Source of the DNA: Rhodospirillaceae bacterium
GTDB lineage: Bacteria; Pseudomonadota; Alphaproteobacteria; UBA8366
Direction of reading: 5' to 3'
NCBI GenBank assembly: GCA_002716125.1
Contig: PAZH01000084.1
Span: 1 to 64,000, forward strand
DNA length: 64,000 bases
Position 1 is the first letter of the stretch; each line of letters opens with the position of its first letter. Shown here piece by piece: positions 36,243 to 44,962 of this stretch. Under the pieces are notes generated by a model. That model saw only the letters and a program-made list of their open reading frames with translations. It had not been told where the DNA came from and did no database searches. The position numbers and the translations under genes were made by a program.

Positions 36243-37652
36243 ATGAGCGAAAAGATTACGGCAGAATTGCGGTTCGGCGTGCGTCTCGTGGAGCGGTTTG
36301 CGGCCCTTTCCGGCGACGCGAATCCCATTCACGTCGACCGTATCGCAGCCCGGCGGTTGATGTTCGGGGGCCGCGTCGCGCATGGCATGTTGTCGGTTCT
36401 CTGGGCCTTGTCCTGTCTGCGGGCCGCGCGACCGGGGATCACCGGTCTTCGACACATCCGCGCCAAGTTCCGAGCGCCGGTCCGGGTTGGCGCGCGCGCT
36501 CGTCTTGAGATCACCGGCGATGGATCCGCTTGGCGGGCCGCGATCCGCGCCGGCGGTCGGACCTGTGCCACCGTGACGTTCGAGACCACAGACGGGCCGC
36601 TTCGCACGTTTGTTGCCGATCCGGTAAGCGAGGACATGGCCCTTGTCTGCCGGGAACTCGATGATGCGGCGCTTGCGACGGCTGCCGGCCGTTTCGGCGT
36701 ATCGCGGTTCCGTCCGGAGGCGCTTTTCGCAGGACTCGCGGGTTTCGATCCCGACCAATGCGGATTGATCGCCGGGTTGAGCCGGCTCGTGGGAATGGAA
36801 TGTCCCGGGCGCCATTCGACGTTTGTCGGTTTCGATGTCGCGTTTTTGGATACCGACGATACACATTGTGAAATCGAATATCGCGTCGAAGCTTATGAAC
36901 CGCGGTTTCGCCTTATGACAATGGCGATCTCAGGGGGCATGCAAGGCGTTGTCGAAAGTATCGTCCGACCGGCGCCGGTCGCGCAACCGACCTTGGCCGC
37001 GCTGCGTGTTCATTTCCCGCACCCGGCGTTTGTTGGACAGCGTGCGTTGGTACTGGGCGGTTCGCGCGGTCTCGGTGAGGTTGTCGCCAAGTGTTTTGCC
37101 GTGGGGGGCGGGGCGTGCGCATTGAGTTATCACCTGGGAGCGGGCGACGCGGCGCAGGTGGTGAATGACATAAACGGGCAATTCGAAGATGCCGCCACCG
37201 CGATCCATTGGGACATTCAACGGGCGCCGCCGCGACTCGAGGGCGCCTTCAGCCATGCGTTCTATCTCGCCAGTCCGCGCATTGCCGCCAGCCGGCCCGG
37301 CCGTTTTGACGAAGCACTCTACCGCGCTTTTAAGGCGTTTTACGTGGACCCGCTGGAGGCGGTTATCGATCGGTTTGCGACGGTGGCCGCGCACGATGCG
37401 GTGTTTGTTTACGTCTCCAGTGTCTATGTCGAAGATACACCGGCCGGGTTCGAGGAATACGCAACCGCCAAACGCGAGGGAGAAGCCGCCGCTGAAATGT
37501 TCTGCCGATCACATGGGATCAGGTATCGGCGATGGCGACCGCCGCAATTGCTGACCGATCAGACGGCGGGATATCTCGACAGCGATGCGCCCGACACCGG
37601 CCAAATCGCCGCCGACTATCTCCGTCAGTTGATGGAGACTGAGAGCCGTTGA
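36243..37652 (+). CDS. MaoC/hot-dog plus SDR fusion protein
   Basis: 469 aa. Residues 1-115 form a MaoC-type hot-dog with the hydratase pair Asp25/His30 (SGDANPIHVD) and GGRVAHGMLS. Residues 185-245 look like a second, more diverged hot-dog (FVGFDVAFLDTDDTHCEIEY). Residues 267-469 are a short-chain dehydrogenase fold with GGSRGLG (272-278) and an S-x-Y-type active site (VYVSSVYV, then EYATAKREGE giving Y-x3-K). The combination suggests hydration followed by oxidoreduction of an acyl substrate, but none is identified. Divergent from the molybdenum oxidoreductase. Confidence 0.75.
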   Translation: MSEKITAELRFGVRLVERFAALSGDANPIHVDRIAARRLMFGGRVAHGMLSVLWALSCLRAARPGITGLRHIRAKFRAPVRVGARARLEITGDGSAWRAAIRAGGRTCATVTFETTDGPLRTFVADPVSEDMALVCRELDDAALATAAGRFGVSRFRPEALFAGLAGFDPDQCGLIAGLSRLVGMECPGRHSTFVGFDVAFLDTDDTHCEIEYRVEAYEPRFRLMTMAISGGMQGVVESIVRPAPVAQPTLAALRVHFPHPAFVGQRALVLGGSRGLGEVVAKCFAVGGGACALSYHLGAGDAAQVVNDINGQFEDAATAIHWDIQRAPPRLEGAFSHAFYLASPRIAASRPGRFDEALYRAFKAFYVDPLEAVIDRFATVAAHDAVFVYVSSVYVEDTPAGFEEYATAKREGEAAAEMFCRSHGIRYRRWRPPQLLTDQTAGYLDSDAPDTGQIAADYLRQLMETESR

Positions 37653-37676
37653 CGGCTCTATGCCTGCCGCAGTCGT

Positions 37677-38093
37677 TTAGTCGCCGAACGAAATCGAACG
37701 AATGGTCGATAGAATCTGACGCCGAACTTGCGGGTTTTCGACCTTATAGTACGCTTCCACCAATTCGACCGTGTCCGGCTTCATAAGATGGATGACGTTA
37801 TCGTCTTCTTCTTCAATCGGTGTCGGTTGGTTTTCCAAACCTTCGAAGAAATACTGGACGGGCACACTCAGGATACGGGACAGATCGAACAGGCGCGATG
37901 CACCGACGCGATTTGTTCCTCGTTCGTATTTCTGTAACTGTTGGAAGGTAACGCCAAGCGCATTTGCGACTTCGGTCTGACTCATACCGCGTTCGTTTCG
38001 TTTATCGCGAATCCGTTGACCGACATGCGTATCAACGGTCTTGGCCTGCGCTCGACTCCGCTTCGCCGCTGCACTCATCGATGTTCTGGGCAA
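37677..38093 (-). CDS. XRE-family HTH regulator (copy 1)
   Basis: About 138 aa. An XRE HTH (VGQRIRDKRNERGMSQTEVA then LGVTFQQLQKYERGTNRVGA) is followed by LFDLSRILSVPVQYFFEG and an acidic C-terminal helix. I chose TTG at 38093 because AGGAG lies 7 nt upstream; ATG at 38078 or 38114 remain possible. A perfect 20-bp palindrome sits 49 bp upstream, consistent with autoregulation. It is paralogous to the regulator at 49.2 kb. Confidence 0.88.
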   Translation of the reverse strand: MPRTSMSAAAKRSRAQAKTVDTHVGQRIRDKRNERGMSQTEVANALGVTFQQLQKYERGTNRVGASRLFDLSRILSVPVQYFFEGLENQPTPIEEEDDNVIHLMKPDTVELVEAYYKVENPQVRRQILSTIRSISFGD

Positions 38094-38141
38094 AACAAAT
38101 CTCCTTTTGCGCATTCATAGGGTCACTTCTCAATACGAACC

Positions 38142-38161
38142 TATCCTACCTAGGTAGGATA
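38142..38161. promoter_or_regulatory. Perfect 20-bp palindromic operator upstream of XRE copy 1
   Basis: TATCCTACCTAGGTAGGATA is its own reverse complement. It lies 49 bp before the TTG start of the XRE gene and overlaps the region expected for its promoter. The half-site TAGGTAG recurs next to the paralogous XRE gene (49583-49589). Confidence 0.72.
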
Positions 38162-38229
38162 TACAATCGATTCCCCTGTGCTGAAACCGCTCGGAGTCAT
38201 AGCTCGTACGGTCGCTGGCAGCGGACGGA

Positions 38230-38613
38230 TCAGTCTTGCGTTACCCGCGTCGCGGCGTGTGTCATCTCTTGAACCGCGGAGTCGAAAAAAGCATCGAGCC
38301 GATCTTGCAGTGAGGAAGACAGACCCACCAATTTCGAACGTGCGTCGGAGGGGTTGTCGCGCTCTTCGACCAGCCCGCGGCGAATCGCGGTCTCCAGGTA
38401 TTTGCCCGCCGTGTGCGCACTCTTGACCGAGGTCATGTATCCCAAGGCGTCGGTTTTACGGACGTCCGATTGCGCCTGCCACAGTTTGGTAAAAAGATCC
38501 CAATAGACAGCAGACCAAAATTCCGTGTCGTTGCCGAAAACCTTGAGCCAGTGCTCACCGACCTTTTCGGTCATCCTTAAGTATTCTTCGTGCTGCGTAC
38601 GACCGTAATCCAT
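38230..38613 (-). CDS. MarR-like winged-helix protein
   Basis: 127 aa. The C-terminal half reads like a winged helix: TSVKSAHTAGKYLETAIRRG (recognition helix region) and LVEERDNPSDARSKLVGLSS (wing) match the MarR pattern. The N-terminal half (MDYGRTQHEEYLRMTEKVGE) is less typical. It is probably a DNA-binding regulator. It is on the same strand as, and 137 bp before, XRE copy 1. Confidence 0.75.
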   Translation of the reverse strand: MDYGRTQHEEYLRMTEKVGEHWLKVFGNDTEFWSAVYWDLFTKLWQAQSDVRKTDALGYMTSVKSAHTAGKYLETAIRRGLVEERDNPSDARSKLVGLSSSLQDRLDAFFDSAVQEMTHAATRVTQD

Positions 38614-38906
38614 GCGCCGGAAAATCCCCTAGATCGTCCATATCCGAGAATCAACATAACAAACTACATATAAATTTGCATCTGAAATACGGGATAAATG
38701 TGGAAATTTCTGTAGCACACGTATGCTTCGCAGCGATAACGCCACCATAAATGATGTAAAATCAACAAGTTAAATAATATTCAAAAATAACTTTACTAAT
38801 ACATGTAAAAATGCGATAAAATGTGCATATAGAATTGAGGTGAAAGGCTTCTCTCCGCCACGCTCACCGAAGACGATTGAAAGAACTAGATCGAGGAAAT
38901 GAAAAG
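38614..38906. other. AT-rich intergenic region
   Basis: About 290 bp, far more AT-rich than the flanks, between the divergent winged-helix gene and a secreted-protein gene. It contains runs such as TAAATAATATTCAAAAATAA (near 38771-38790) and no ORF of note. Promoters for both neighbours must lie here, but I cannot single out hexamers among many AT-rich candidates. Confidence 0.6.
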
Positions 38907-39302
38907 ATGAGCAGCAAAACCCACCAAGCAATTCGCAATTTAACACTCGCCGCCGGCGCTGTCGTGATCGGTGCCGGGCTCCTGGCCACGCCGGCGGCTG
39001 CCGGCGATTGGTCGACAGGGCACGGTCATCGCCATTACGACCGTGCATGGTCGCAAGACCGCGAAACGACCCGCCTCCTGCGCCGTGTTTTGAACGCGTT
39101 CTTCAATGAGCGGGATCGCCACTACGCTTACGTGCCGGCGAAACCGAACGTACATCGCGTCAAACATCACCGCCGGAACGGCAAAACCCAGGTCTGCCGA
39201 ACGAAGACCAAGATCGTTATCGATGATTACGGGTACCGTAAGAAGATCGTGCGCAAGCATTGCCGCGACACCCGCCCGAACCGCCGCTATTGGCAACGCT
39301 AA
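38907..39302 (+). CDS. Small secreted basic protein
   Basis: 131 aa. The signal peptide ends near ATPAAAGDW. The mature part is rich in Arg/His/Tyr, with two cysteines (TQVCRTK and RKHCRDTR), which may form a disulfide. The ATG at 38907 has GAGGA 9 nt upstream; an upstream TTG (38877) adds ten residues. A repeated Tyr-Arg-Lys theme (DDYGYRKKIVRKHC) is seen but no known domain. A lipoprotein gene follows. Confidence 0.72.
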   Translation: MSSKTHQAIRNLTLAAGAVVIGAGLLATPAAAGDWSTGHGHRHYDRAWSQDRETTRLLRRVLNAFFNERDRHYAYVPAKPNVHRVKHHRRNGKTQVCRTKTKIVIDDYGYRKKIVRKHCRDTRPNRRYWQR

Positions 39303-39340
39303 GATCGCGGCGATCGCCAACCTATTTGGGAGTAATGACG

Positions 39341-39817
39341 ATGAAACGCACACTAAAATTGGCTTTCTCCGTGACTGCCATTGGCCTATTACTCGGTGGT
39401 TGCATGCAGGGTCACGGCCCAAAACAAACCGGCGGGCTATTGGTCGGCGGGGGGCTCGGCGCGCTGGCCGGCTCCCAAATAGGGAATGGCAGCGGAAAAC
39501 TTGCCGCCGTCGCAATTGGAACGCTCGCGGGTGCGGCACTCGGCAACGAAGTGGGCCGCTCTTTGGACCGGGCCGACCGGTTGGAAATGTCGGCCGCGGC
39601 GAAAGCGGCGCAACACGCCCCGATCGGCTCTCCTATTCGCTGGGAAAATCCGTCGAGCGGCAATTATGGAAGCATAACGCCGCGCCGCGAAGGCCGGCAC
39701 CGCCGCTCCGGCGCGGTTTGCCGGGAGTTCAGCAACAGCCTGACCATCGACGGGCAGACTGAGGAGTATGTCGGTGTCGCGTGCCGGGCACGGGACGGCA
39801 GCTGGAACCTCATGTAA
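39341..39817 (+). CDS. 17-kDa surface antigen family lipoprotein (glycine-zipper)
   Basis: 158 aa. The signal ends at lipobox LLLGGC. A glycine-zipper 2TM segment follows (LLVGGGLGALAGSQIGNGSG then AIGTLAGAALGNEVGRSLD). The C-terminal surface-antigen module ends with REFSNSLTIDGQ and VGVACRARDGSWNL, including conserved cysteines. The ATG at 39341 has GGGAG 8 nt upstream, better than the ATG six bases earlier. Outer-membrane location is expected from the family. Confidence 0.88.
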   Translation: MKRTLKLAFSVTAIGLLLGGCMQGHGPKQTGGLLVGGGLGALAGSQIGNGSGKLAAVAIGTLAGAALGNEVGRSLDRADRLEMSAAAKAAQHAPIGSPIRWENPSSGNYGSITPRREGRHRRSGAVCREFSNSLTIDGQTEEYVGVACRARDGSWNLM

Positions 39818-39821
39818 CGCG

Positions 39822-40865
39822 TCAATCCGTGGTCAGCCGTCCGGGTTTTTCGGCGACCAATAATTTCGCGAAGAACTCGCGCTGTGTTCGAAGGATCCGC
39901 AATCCGGATTCTTCGAACATGCTGATTAGATCGCTGGTAATGAAATCGTGGTAATAGGGCTCGTGAAAGGCCACCGGAAATCGTCGCAGCAGGGCGTCAT
40001 AATCCGGTCGGTCGCCGATCTGCATCGAATCGAGAAAAAACAGCCGCCCGCCCGGTTTTAACACCCGGGCCATTTCTGCCGCCGCGCGCAGCCGGGCCTT
40101 CTGCGGCAATTCATGGAACAGGAAGACGCAGCTCAATGTGTCATAGCTCGCGTCTGCGAAGGGCAGCTCTTCGGCATTGGCATGAACGAGCCCCGTGCGG
40201 GACCAGTCTGCGAGGTTGCGCTGGGTTTCCCGCAGATAGGGTTGGCTAAGGTCGGTACCGGTGACGCGCAGCCGCGGCCGCGCGTCTTTCAGCATCGCCA
40301 AAAACCGTCCGGTCCCGCAGGCGATATCGAGGTGATTCGCTTTCCGAACGGCGGTCGTCTGCAGGAACGCCGTCAGCGCCCCAAGGCATTGTCGCCGCAT
40401 CGCATCCGCGCCGCCGACGAAAAGCACCTCTACCTGGTGGTCATAAAGCGCGGCCGATTCATCGGTGAGATAACCGCCGCTCTGATAATGAAAGTTCTGC
40501 AGAAAGTATCTCGGATAACGCCCGCGGAGATCCGGATTGAAGACTTCTTGGCCGTCGCCGGCCTGGCGGCGGCGATTGACGGCGGAAAGGTCCCGAAAAA
40601 ATGCGAAGGACTTGCGTGCAGAGGTAATCGGGCCCGTGTCGGCCGGGAGGGGAGCGGGATAAAGGCCCTCTCGCACGTTTTGCCAGTCCCGTTCCAGGAG
40701 GTCGTTCAAATCGTCATAGACCGTGCGCCAGCTTGGCAAGGGACCTTCGGGCGGGCCTTCGATGCTCGGCGCTGATCGCATTGCCGCCGCATAGTGAGCG
40801 GAATACCACGCGGACCGCATTTTCTGCGTGGTTTGATAAATTAACTTATCGAGCGCCGTCGGCAT
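39822..40865 (-). CDS. SAM-dependent methyltransferase
   Basis: 347 aa. Class I methyltransferase motif I is HLDIACGTGRFLAMLKDAR; motif II is HANAEELPFADASYDTLSCV, then HELPQKARLRAAAEMARVLK. An N-terminal helical extension (about 180 residues) precedes the Rossmann domain, as in some membrane-linked methyltransferases. The ATG at 40865 has AAGGGA 6 nt upstream. The substrate is unknown. Convergent with the 17-kDa antigen gene. Confidence 0.84.
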   Translation of the reverse strand: MPTALDKLIYQTTQKMRSAWYSAHYAAAMRSAPSIEGPPEGPLPSWRTVYDDLNDLLERDWQNVREGLYPAPLPADTGPITSARKSFAFFRDLSAVNRRRQAGDGQEVFNPDLRGRYPRYFLQNFHYQSGGYLTDESAALYDHQVEVLFVGGADAMRRQCLGALTAFLQTTAVRKANHLDIACGTGRFLAMLKDARPRLRVTGTDLSQPYLRETQRNLADWSRTGLVHANAEELPFADASYDTLSCVFLFHELPQKARLRAAAEMARVLKPGGRLFFLDSMQIGDRPDYDALLRRFPVAFHEPYYHDFITSDLISMFEESGLRILRTQREFFAKLLVAEKPGRLTTD

Positions 40866-40979
40866 CGCGAATCCCTTACCTGAGACGATCATGTCGTAAA
40901 GAAAGTGCGACAATCAAGGCGGTGGATTGCAGCTGGCGGTCGAATCAGGTAGTCGAAGACGGCTAATTCGGGAGGTCAG

Positions 40980-42170
40980 ATGTTTAAGACGTTGGATGAA
41001 ATCGAATGCCGGGGACGTTGCGTTCTCGTGCGCGGAGACCTGAACGTGCCGATGCAAGATGGCCTTGTTACGGACAGTACGCGGTTGGACCGCTTCGCGC
41101 CGACCGTGCGAGAGCTGTGCGACAAAGGCGCCCGGGTCGCCGTGATTTCCCATCTTGGCCGCCCGAAGGGAGAGGCTAAACCTGAGTTGAGCTTGCGGCA
41201 AATCGCGGATGCCTTATCGACAGCTTTGGGTGGCCGGGCTGTGGCGTTCGCCGATGACTGTATCGGGGACGCCGCCAAGAACGCGATCGATGCCCTGCCG
41301 GACGGGGGAATCGTCTTGCTCGAGAACTTGCGCTTTCACGCCGGTGAGGAGGCAAACGACCCGACGTTCGTCGCCGCCCTCGCGGAGAACGCGGACTTGT
41401 TCGTGAATGACGGGTTCTCGGTCTCCCACCGTGCGCATGCTTCGACGGCTGGGATTGCAGGTGCCCTGCCGGCCTATGCCGGGCGTGGCATGCAGGCTGA
41501 ACTCGAGGCCTTGGCCGCGGCGCTCGAGGTACCCAAGAAACCGGTGGCGGCCCTCGTCGGTGGCGCGAAGGTCTCGACGAAACTCTCGGTCTTGGGGCAT
41601 CTCCTCGATAAGGTCGACTCTTTGATCATTGGGGGCGGTATGGCCAATACGTTCCTCTTCGCACTCGGCACCGATATAGGTGCGAGCCTTTGTGAAAAGG
41701 ACCTGGCCGATACGGCGCGTGAAATCATGGCGCGAGCCGACGAGACCGGATGCCAAATCGTGCTGCCGAGCGATGTTGTCATCGCTGCCGGATTGGAAGA
41801 AGGCATCGCCACCGAAGTTGTGCCGATTGCCGCCGTACCACCGGATCGGATGATCCTTGACGTCGGTCCGGCATCGAGCGCCGCGCTGAATCAACATTTG
41901 GCGAATTGCGGCACTTTGTTGTGGAACGGCCCGCTCGGCGCATTTGAGGTCACGCCATTCGATGCCGGCACGAACGCTGTCGCGCGGCGGGCGGCGGAAT
42001 TGACCGCGGCAGGCTCACTGGTATCCGTGGCCGGTGGCGGCGATACGGTGGCGGCGCTCCGGCGGGCCGATGCGATTGACGGCTTCAGTTATGTGTCGAC
42101 CGCGGGCGGCGCGTTTCTCGAATGGTTGGAAGGCCGCGAGTTGCCGGGTGTCGCGGCGCTAAATAATTAA
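40980..42170 (+). CDS. pgk: Phosphoglycerate kinase
   Basis: 396 aa glycolytic/gluconeogenic kinase (3-PGA + ATP). RGDLNVPMQDG, VISHLGRPKGE and LENLRFHAGEEAND at the N-terminus, and NGPLGAFE with GGGDTVAAL at the nucleotide-binding C-terminus, are unmistakable. GGAGG lies 7 nt before the ATG. A monocistronic-looking gene divergent from the methyltransferase. Confidence 0.98.
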   Translation: MFKTLDEIECRGRCVLVRGDLNVPMQDGLVTDSTRLDRFAPTVRELCDKGARVAVISHLGRPKGEAKPELSLRQIADALSTALGGRAVAFADDCIGDAAKNAIDALPDGGIVLLENLRFHAGEEANDPTFVAALAENADLFVNDGFSVSHRAHASTAGIAGALPAYAGRGMQAELEALAAALEVPKKPVAALVGGAKVSTKLSVLGHLLDKVDSLIIGGGMANTFLFALGTDIGASLCEKDLADTAREIMARADETGCQIVLPSDVVIAAGLEEGIATEVVPIAAVPPDRMILDVGPASSAALNQHLANCGTLLWNGPLGAFEVTPFDAGTNAVARRAAELTAAGSLVSVAGGGDTVAALRRADAIDGFSYVSTAGGAFLEWLEGRELPGVAALNN

Positions 42171-42228
42171 CCAATTGGTCAGGGTTTCGCGTTAGTATCG
42201 CCGCGACGCAACCGCGAGTCAGGATAAT

Positions 42229-42441
42229 ATGGTCGACTCCCCATCAGGTATCGGTCCCCGCATCGGCCCAACGCCGACACTGGCAGCGCGTCCGGTGGCG
42301 CCCACCGAGCGACGCAATGCGAGCACCGAAACGCCGGCCGAGAACAGGCCGCCGGCACCGGTCGAGGCGAAAGACCCGCAGGTGGTGCTCGCTTCAGGTG
42401 AGACGCCGTTGCGTGGATCTTTGGTCGATATTCTCGTCTGA
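42229..42441 (+). CDS. Small Pro-rich protein ending in DILV
   Basis: 70 aa: proline- and alanine-rich, low complexity, then LRGSLVDILV at the C-terminus. AGGA lies 5 nt before the ATG. I do not recognise it. The C-terminal pattern (G-x-x-[VL]-[DN]-ILV) recurs in the unlinked small gene at 44.6 kb (GYYLNILV). It lies between pgk and a NUDIX gene. Confidence 0.6.
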   Translation: MVDSPSGIGPRIGPTPTLAARPVAPTERRNASTETPAENRPPAPVEAKDPQVVLASGETPLRGSLVDILV

Positions 42442-42494
42442 CGGTCGCCTCGATTTTCCTTGTCGGGCGGAGAGCGGCCCTTCATCTTGGTACC

Positions 42495-43046
42495 ATGGCA
42501 CCAGCATCCGATACCTCGCCCGAAGGCGGCCCGCGCGTCCTTGAGATTCCGGAGGGCGACAATCGCGAACGGTTGGTTTGTCCCGATTGCGGATTTATCA
42601 ATTACGAGAACCCGAAGATCGTCGTCGGCGCCGTCGTCGGCTACGGCGGGAAAATCATGCTATGCCGGCGCGATATCAATCCGCGCCGTGGCTTCTGGAC
42701 GATACCGGCGGGTTTTCTCGAGCTGAATGAAACCGTTGTGGATGGGGCGCGACGCGAAGCCCGCGAGGAGGCCTGTGCGGAAATCGAAATCGACCGCGTT
42801 CTCGGGATTTATAACATGCCGCGGATCAGCCAGGTGCAGATCATCTATCGCGCGAGCCTGCCGGCACCGGATTTCTGCGTCGGTGAGGAAACCCAGGAAG
42901 TGGCGCTGTTTTCTTGGGACGACGTCCCGTGGGACGAGATCGCCTTTCCGTCCGTGCACTGGGCGCTCAATGACTATCGGGCTGTCGAAGGCGTCGAGGT
43001 TTTTGCACCGCACAGCAATCCCGAGGGCGATCTCGGGAATTTCTAA
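42495..43046 (+). CDS. NUDIX hydrolase with N-terminal zinc ribbon half
   Basis: 183 aa. LVCPDCGFINYENPK is a ribbon motif, followed by the NUDIX box GFLELNETVVDGARREAREE (A instead of the second conserved Gly). Resembles the COG1051/NudC-like ADP-ribose or NADH class, but the C-terminal NudC motif is absent. Substrate unknown. It ends with a stop nested against the yciB stop (CTAA, 43043-43046). Confidence 0.88.
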   Translation: MAPASDTSPEGGPRVLEIPEGDNRERLVCPDCGFINYENPKIVVGAVVGYGGKIMLCRRDINPRRGFWTIPAGFLELNETVVDGARREAREEACAEIEIDRVLGIYNMPRISQVQIIYRASLPAPDFCVGEETQEVALFSWDDVPWDEIAFPSVHWALNDYRAVEGVEVFAPHSNPEGDLGNF

Positions 43047-43624
43047 TTCTTGGTTTGGCCGTCCTCGTCGTCATCGGGCACGATCTGATACTTCTGAATC
43101 ATCGGGACCTGGGTCATCATGAACATGAAGGTGAGGCCCATGAGGCCGAACACCTTGAAGTTCACCCAAACGTCCGTGCTCTGCGTTCGCCAAACGATTT
43201 CGTTCAAGATGCCAGACACGACGAAGAAGACGCCGAAGCGAAACGTGAGTTTCCGCCAGCCTTCGTCTTCGAGTTGCCAGGCCTGACCGAAAAGAGGCTT
43301 CAGGACGGGACGGTTGAAGATAAGACCCCCGAACATCACGACGGCAAAGAGGCCTTGCACGATCGTCGGCTTCATTTTGATGAACCGCTCGTCGTCCAAC
43401 AATAAGGTCAGTCCGCCGAACACCAAGACGAGCCCTGCCGTCACCAGGGGCATGATTGGCACCGTGCGTTCCAATCCGTATGACAGCGCGAGACCCAGCG
43501 TGACCGCTACCATAAGGCCGCCGGTCGCGACGAATAGATCGTATTGCCAATAGAGTAAAAGAAAGACCGCGAGCGGACCGAAGTCGACCAGAGGTTTCAG
43601 CCAAGGGCGAGATGAGTTGTTCAT
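43043..43624 (-). CDS. yciB: Inner-membrane protein YciB / septation protein A
   Basis: 193 aa with about five membrane segments. The start KPLVDFGPLAVFLLLYWQYD, the KMKPTIVQGLFAVVMFGGLI stretch and RKLTFRFGVFFVVSGILNEI all match YciB/IspZ. It is linked to cell-envelope and division functions in other bacteria. An EamA permease is just upstream on the same strand (45-bp gap). Confidence 0.93.
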   Translation of the reverse strand: MNNSSRPWLKPLVDFGPLAVFLLLYWQYDLFVATGGLMVAVTLGLALSYGLERTVPIMPLVTAGLVLVFGGLTLLLDDERFIKMKPTIVQGLFAVVMFGGLIFNRPVLKPLFGQAWQLEDEGWRKLTFRFGVFFVVSGILNEIVWRTQSTDVWVNFKVFGLMGLTFMFMMTQVPMIQKYQIVPDDDEDGQTKN

Positions 43625-43669
43625 GGCGGTGTTTATATCGTGTCCGGCGGGCGGGTTTAAAGAGCGCGA

Positions 43670-44509
43670 TTATTCGACGACGTTCAAGCAGACGGCGCCC
43701 GTGGCGATGAGAAGCGAAGCGATTAAGCGCCAGCGCCCATAAGCTTCGCGGAAGACGACTGCGCCCAGAACGGCACCGAAGACAACCGCGGTTTCTCGCA
43801 AGGCCATAACGATGGCGATGCGTTCTTGGCTGAAGGCCCACATGGCAAGACCGTAGGAGGCCCCGATCAAAAAGCCGCCGAGCAGAAATGTACGGGTTTG
43901 TCCGTGGTAGAGCACCGTTAAATCGTCCCGGCGACGCCAGATGACAAAGGTGAGAAACGAGAATGCCTGCACGAAGATAAGCCACGGGATGTAGGACCAT
44001 GGGTTTTGTGCGACGCGGACGCCGATTCCGTCGGTCAAGCTGTAACCGGCGATCGTCGCCGAGACGAGGATCGCAAAGGCGAACGCCCGTATACCGCCGC
44101 CGGCCCGGCCGCTCAGGGCGAGTGTGAACAAGCCAAAGCAAATGATCGAAACGCTCGCGAGTTGGGGCACCGACAGAATTTCGCCGATCAGAAATGCGGA
44201 AAGCAGGGCAACGAGAATCGGTCCGGTTCCGCGCGCAATAGGATAGACGAAACTGAGGTCGCCCACCCGGTAGCCCACCGCCAGCGCCGCGAAATAGGCA
44301 CAATGGATTGCGGCGCTCAACGCCAAGTAAAACCAGGCTTCCGGATTCGGAAAGGGAACGAAAAAGAGAAAGGGAACGGCAAAGAACGCACCGCCGATAA
44401 CGACTGCGGCCTGCGTCACAAGCGCGTCTTCCCCGCCTTTGACCACTGCGTTCCAGGCGGCGTGCATAAGCGCCGAGACCAGCACGACAACAGTGACGGT
44501 CGGTTCCAT
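43670..44509 (-). CDS. EamA/DMT family permease
   Basis: 279 aa, ten likely membrane segments. EamA repeats begin LVSALMHAAWNAVVKGG and, in the second half, GYSLTDGIGVRVAQ. FVYPIARGTGPILVALLSAF is typical. No substrate is inferable. The gene is directly upstream of yciB and probably co-transcribed. Confidence 0.85.
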   Translation of the reverse strand: MEPTVTVVVLVSALMHAAWNAVVKGGEDALVTQAAVVIGGAFFAVPFLFFVPFPNPEAWFYLALSAAIHCAYFAALAVGYRVGDLSFVYPIARGTGPILVALLSAFLIGEILSVPQLASVSIICFGLFTLALSGRAGGGIRAFAFAILVSATIAGYSLTDGIGVRVAQNPWSYIPWLIFVQAFSFLTFVIWRRRDDLTVLYHGQTRTFLLGGFLIGASYGLAMWAFSQERIAIVMALRETAVVFGAVLGAVVFREAYGRWRLIASLLIATGAVCLNVVE

Positions 44510-44574
44510 CCCGACTCCATTCGTATTTTCGGTGGAAATGTTACGCGCCCGGGTAGGGCGAGGGAAGCGCCCTT

Positions 44575-44862
44575 ATGTCGGTTGCCGCACGTATCACTTT
44601 CGGACTATTCTCGCATATGCCTTCAGAAGGACCCAGCATTCCACCAGCCGGAACCGCCATCGGCGGAATCGGGCAGGCGAGACCGCGCGAACAAAGTGTC
44701 CGCCCGATCATCGTACCGCCGCGTGCCGGCGGGCATCGATATTTCGTCGATCCCAATGATATCGAAGCGGCCATCGATCGATTGACGCAATTGCTCGCGG
44801 CGGACATCGACGGGCCGCGTACGGACGTACCGCCGGGGTACTATCTCAATATCCTCGTTTGA
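44575..44862 (+). CDS. Small protein ending in NILV
   Basis: 95 aa. An N-terminal Gly/Pro-rich stretch is followed by a helical segment (DPNDIEAAIDRLTQLLAADI), then VPPGYYLNILV. ATG at 44575 has AGGGA 9 nt upstream; the ATG at 44617 lacks one. Similar C-terminus to the small gene at 42.2 kb. It precedes the REC–HPt-like gene by 100 bp on the same strand and might be its partner. Confidence 0.6.
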   Translation: MSVAARITFGLFSHMPSEGPSIPPAGTAIGGIGQARPREQSVRPIIVPPRAGGHRYFVDPNDIEAAIDRLTQLLAADIDGPRTDVPPGYYLNILV

Positions 44863-44962
44863 CTCGAATTTTCCGCGTATGTCAGGTTGGTGAAATCCAA
44901 GCGGACTATGTCATATGTCTGAGTCTGCGAGCGCGGATGCGCCAAACGTAGTGTGAGCGACC

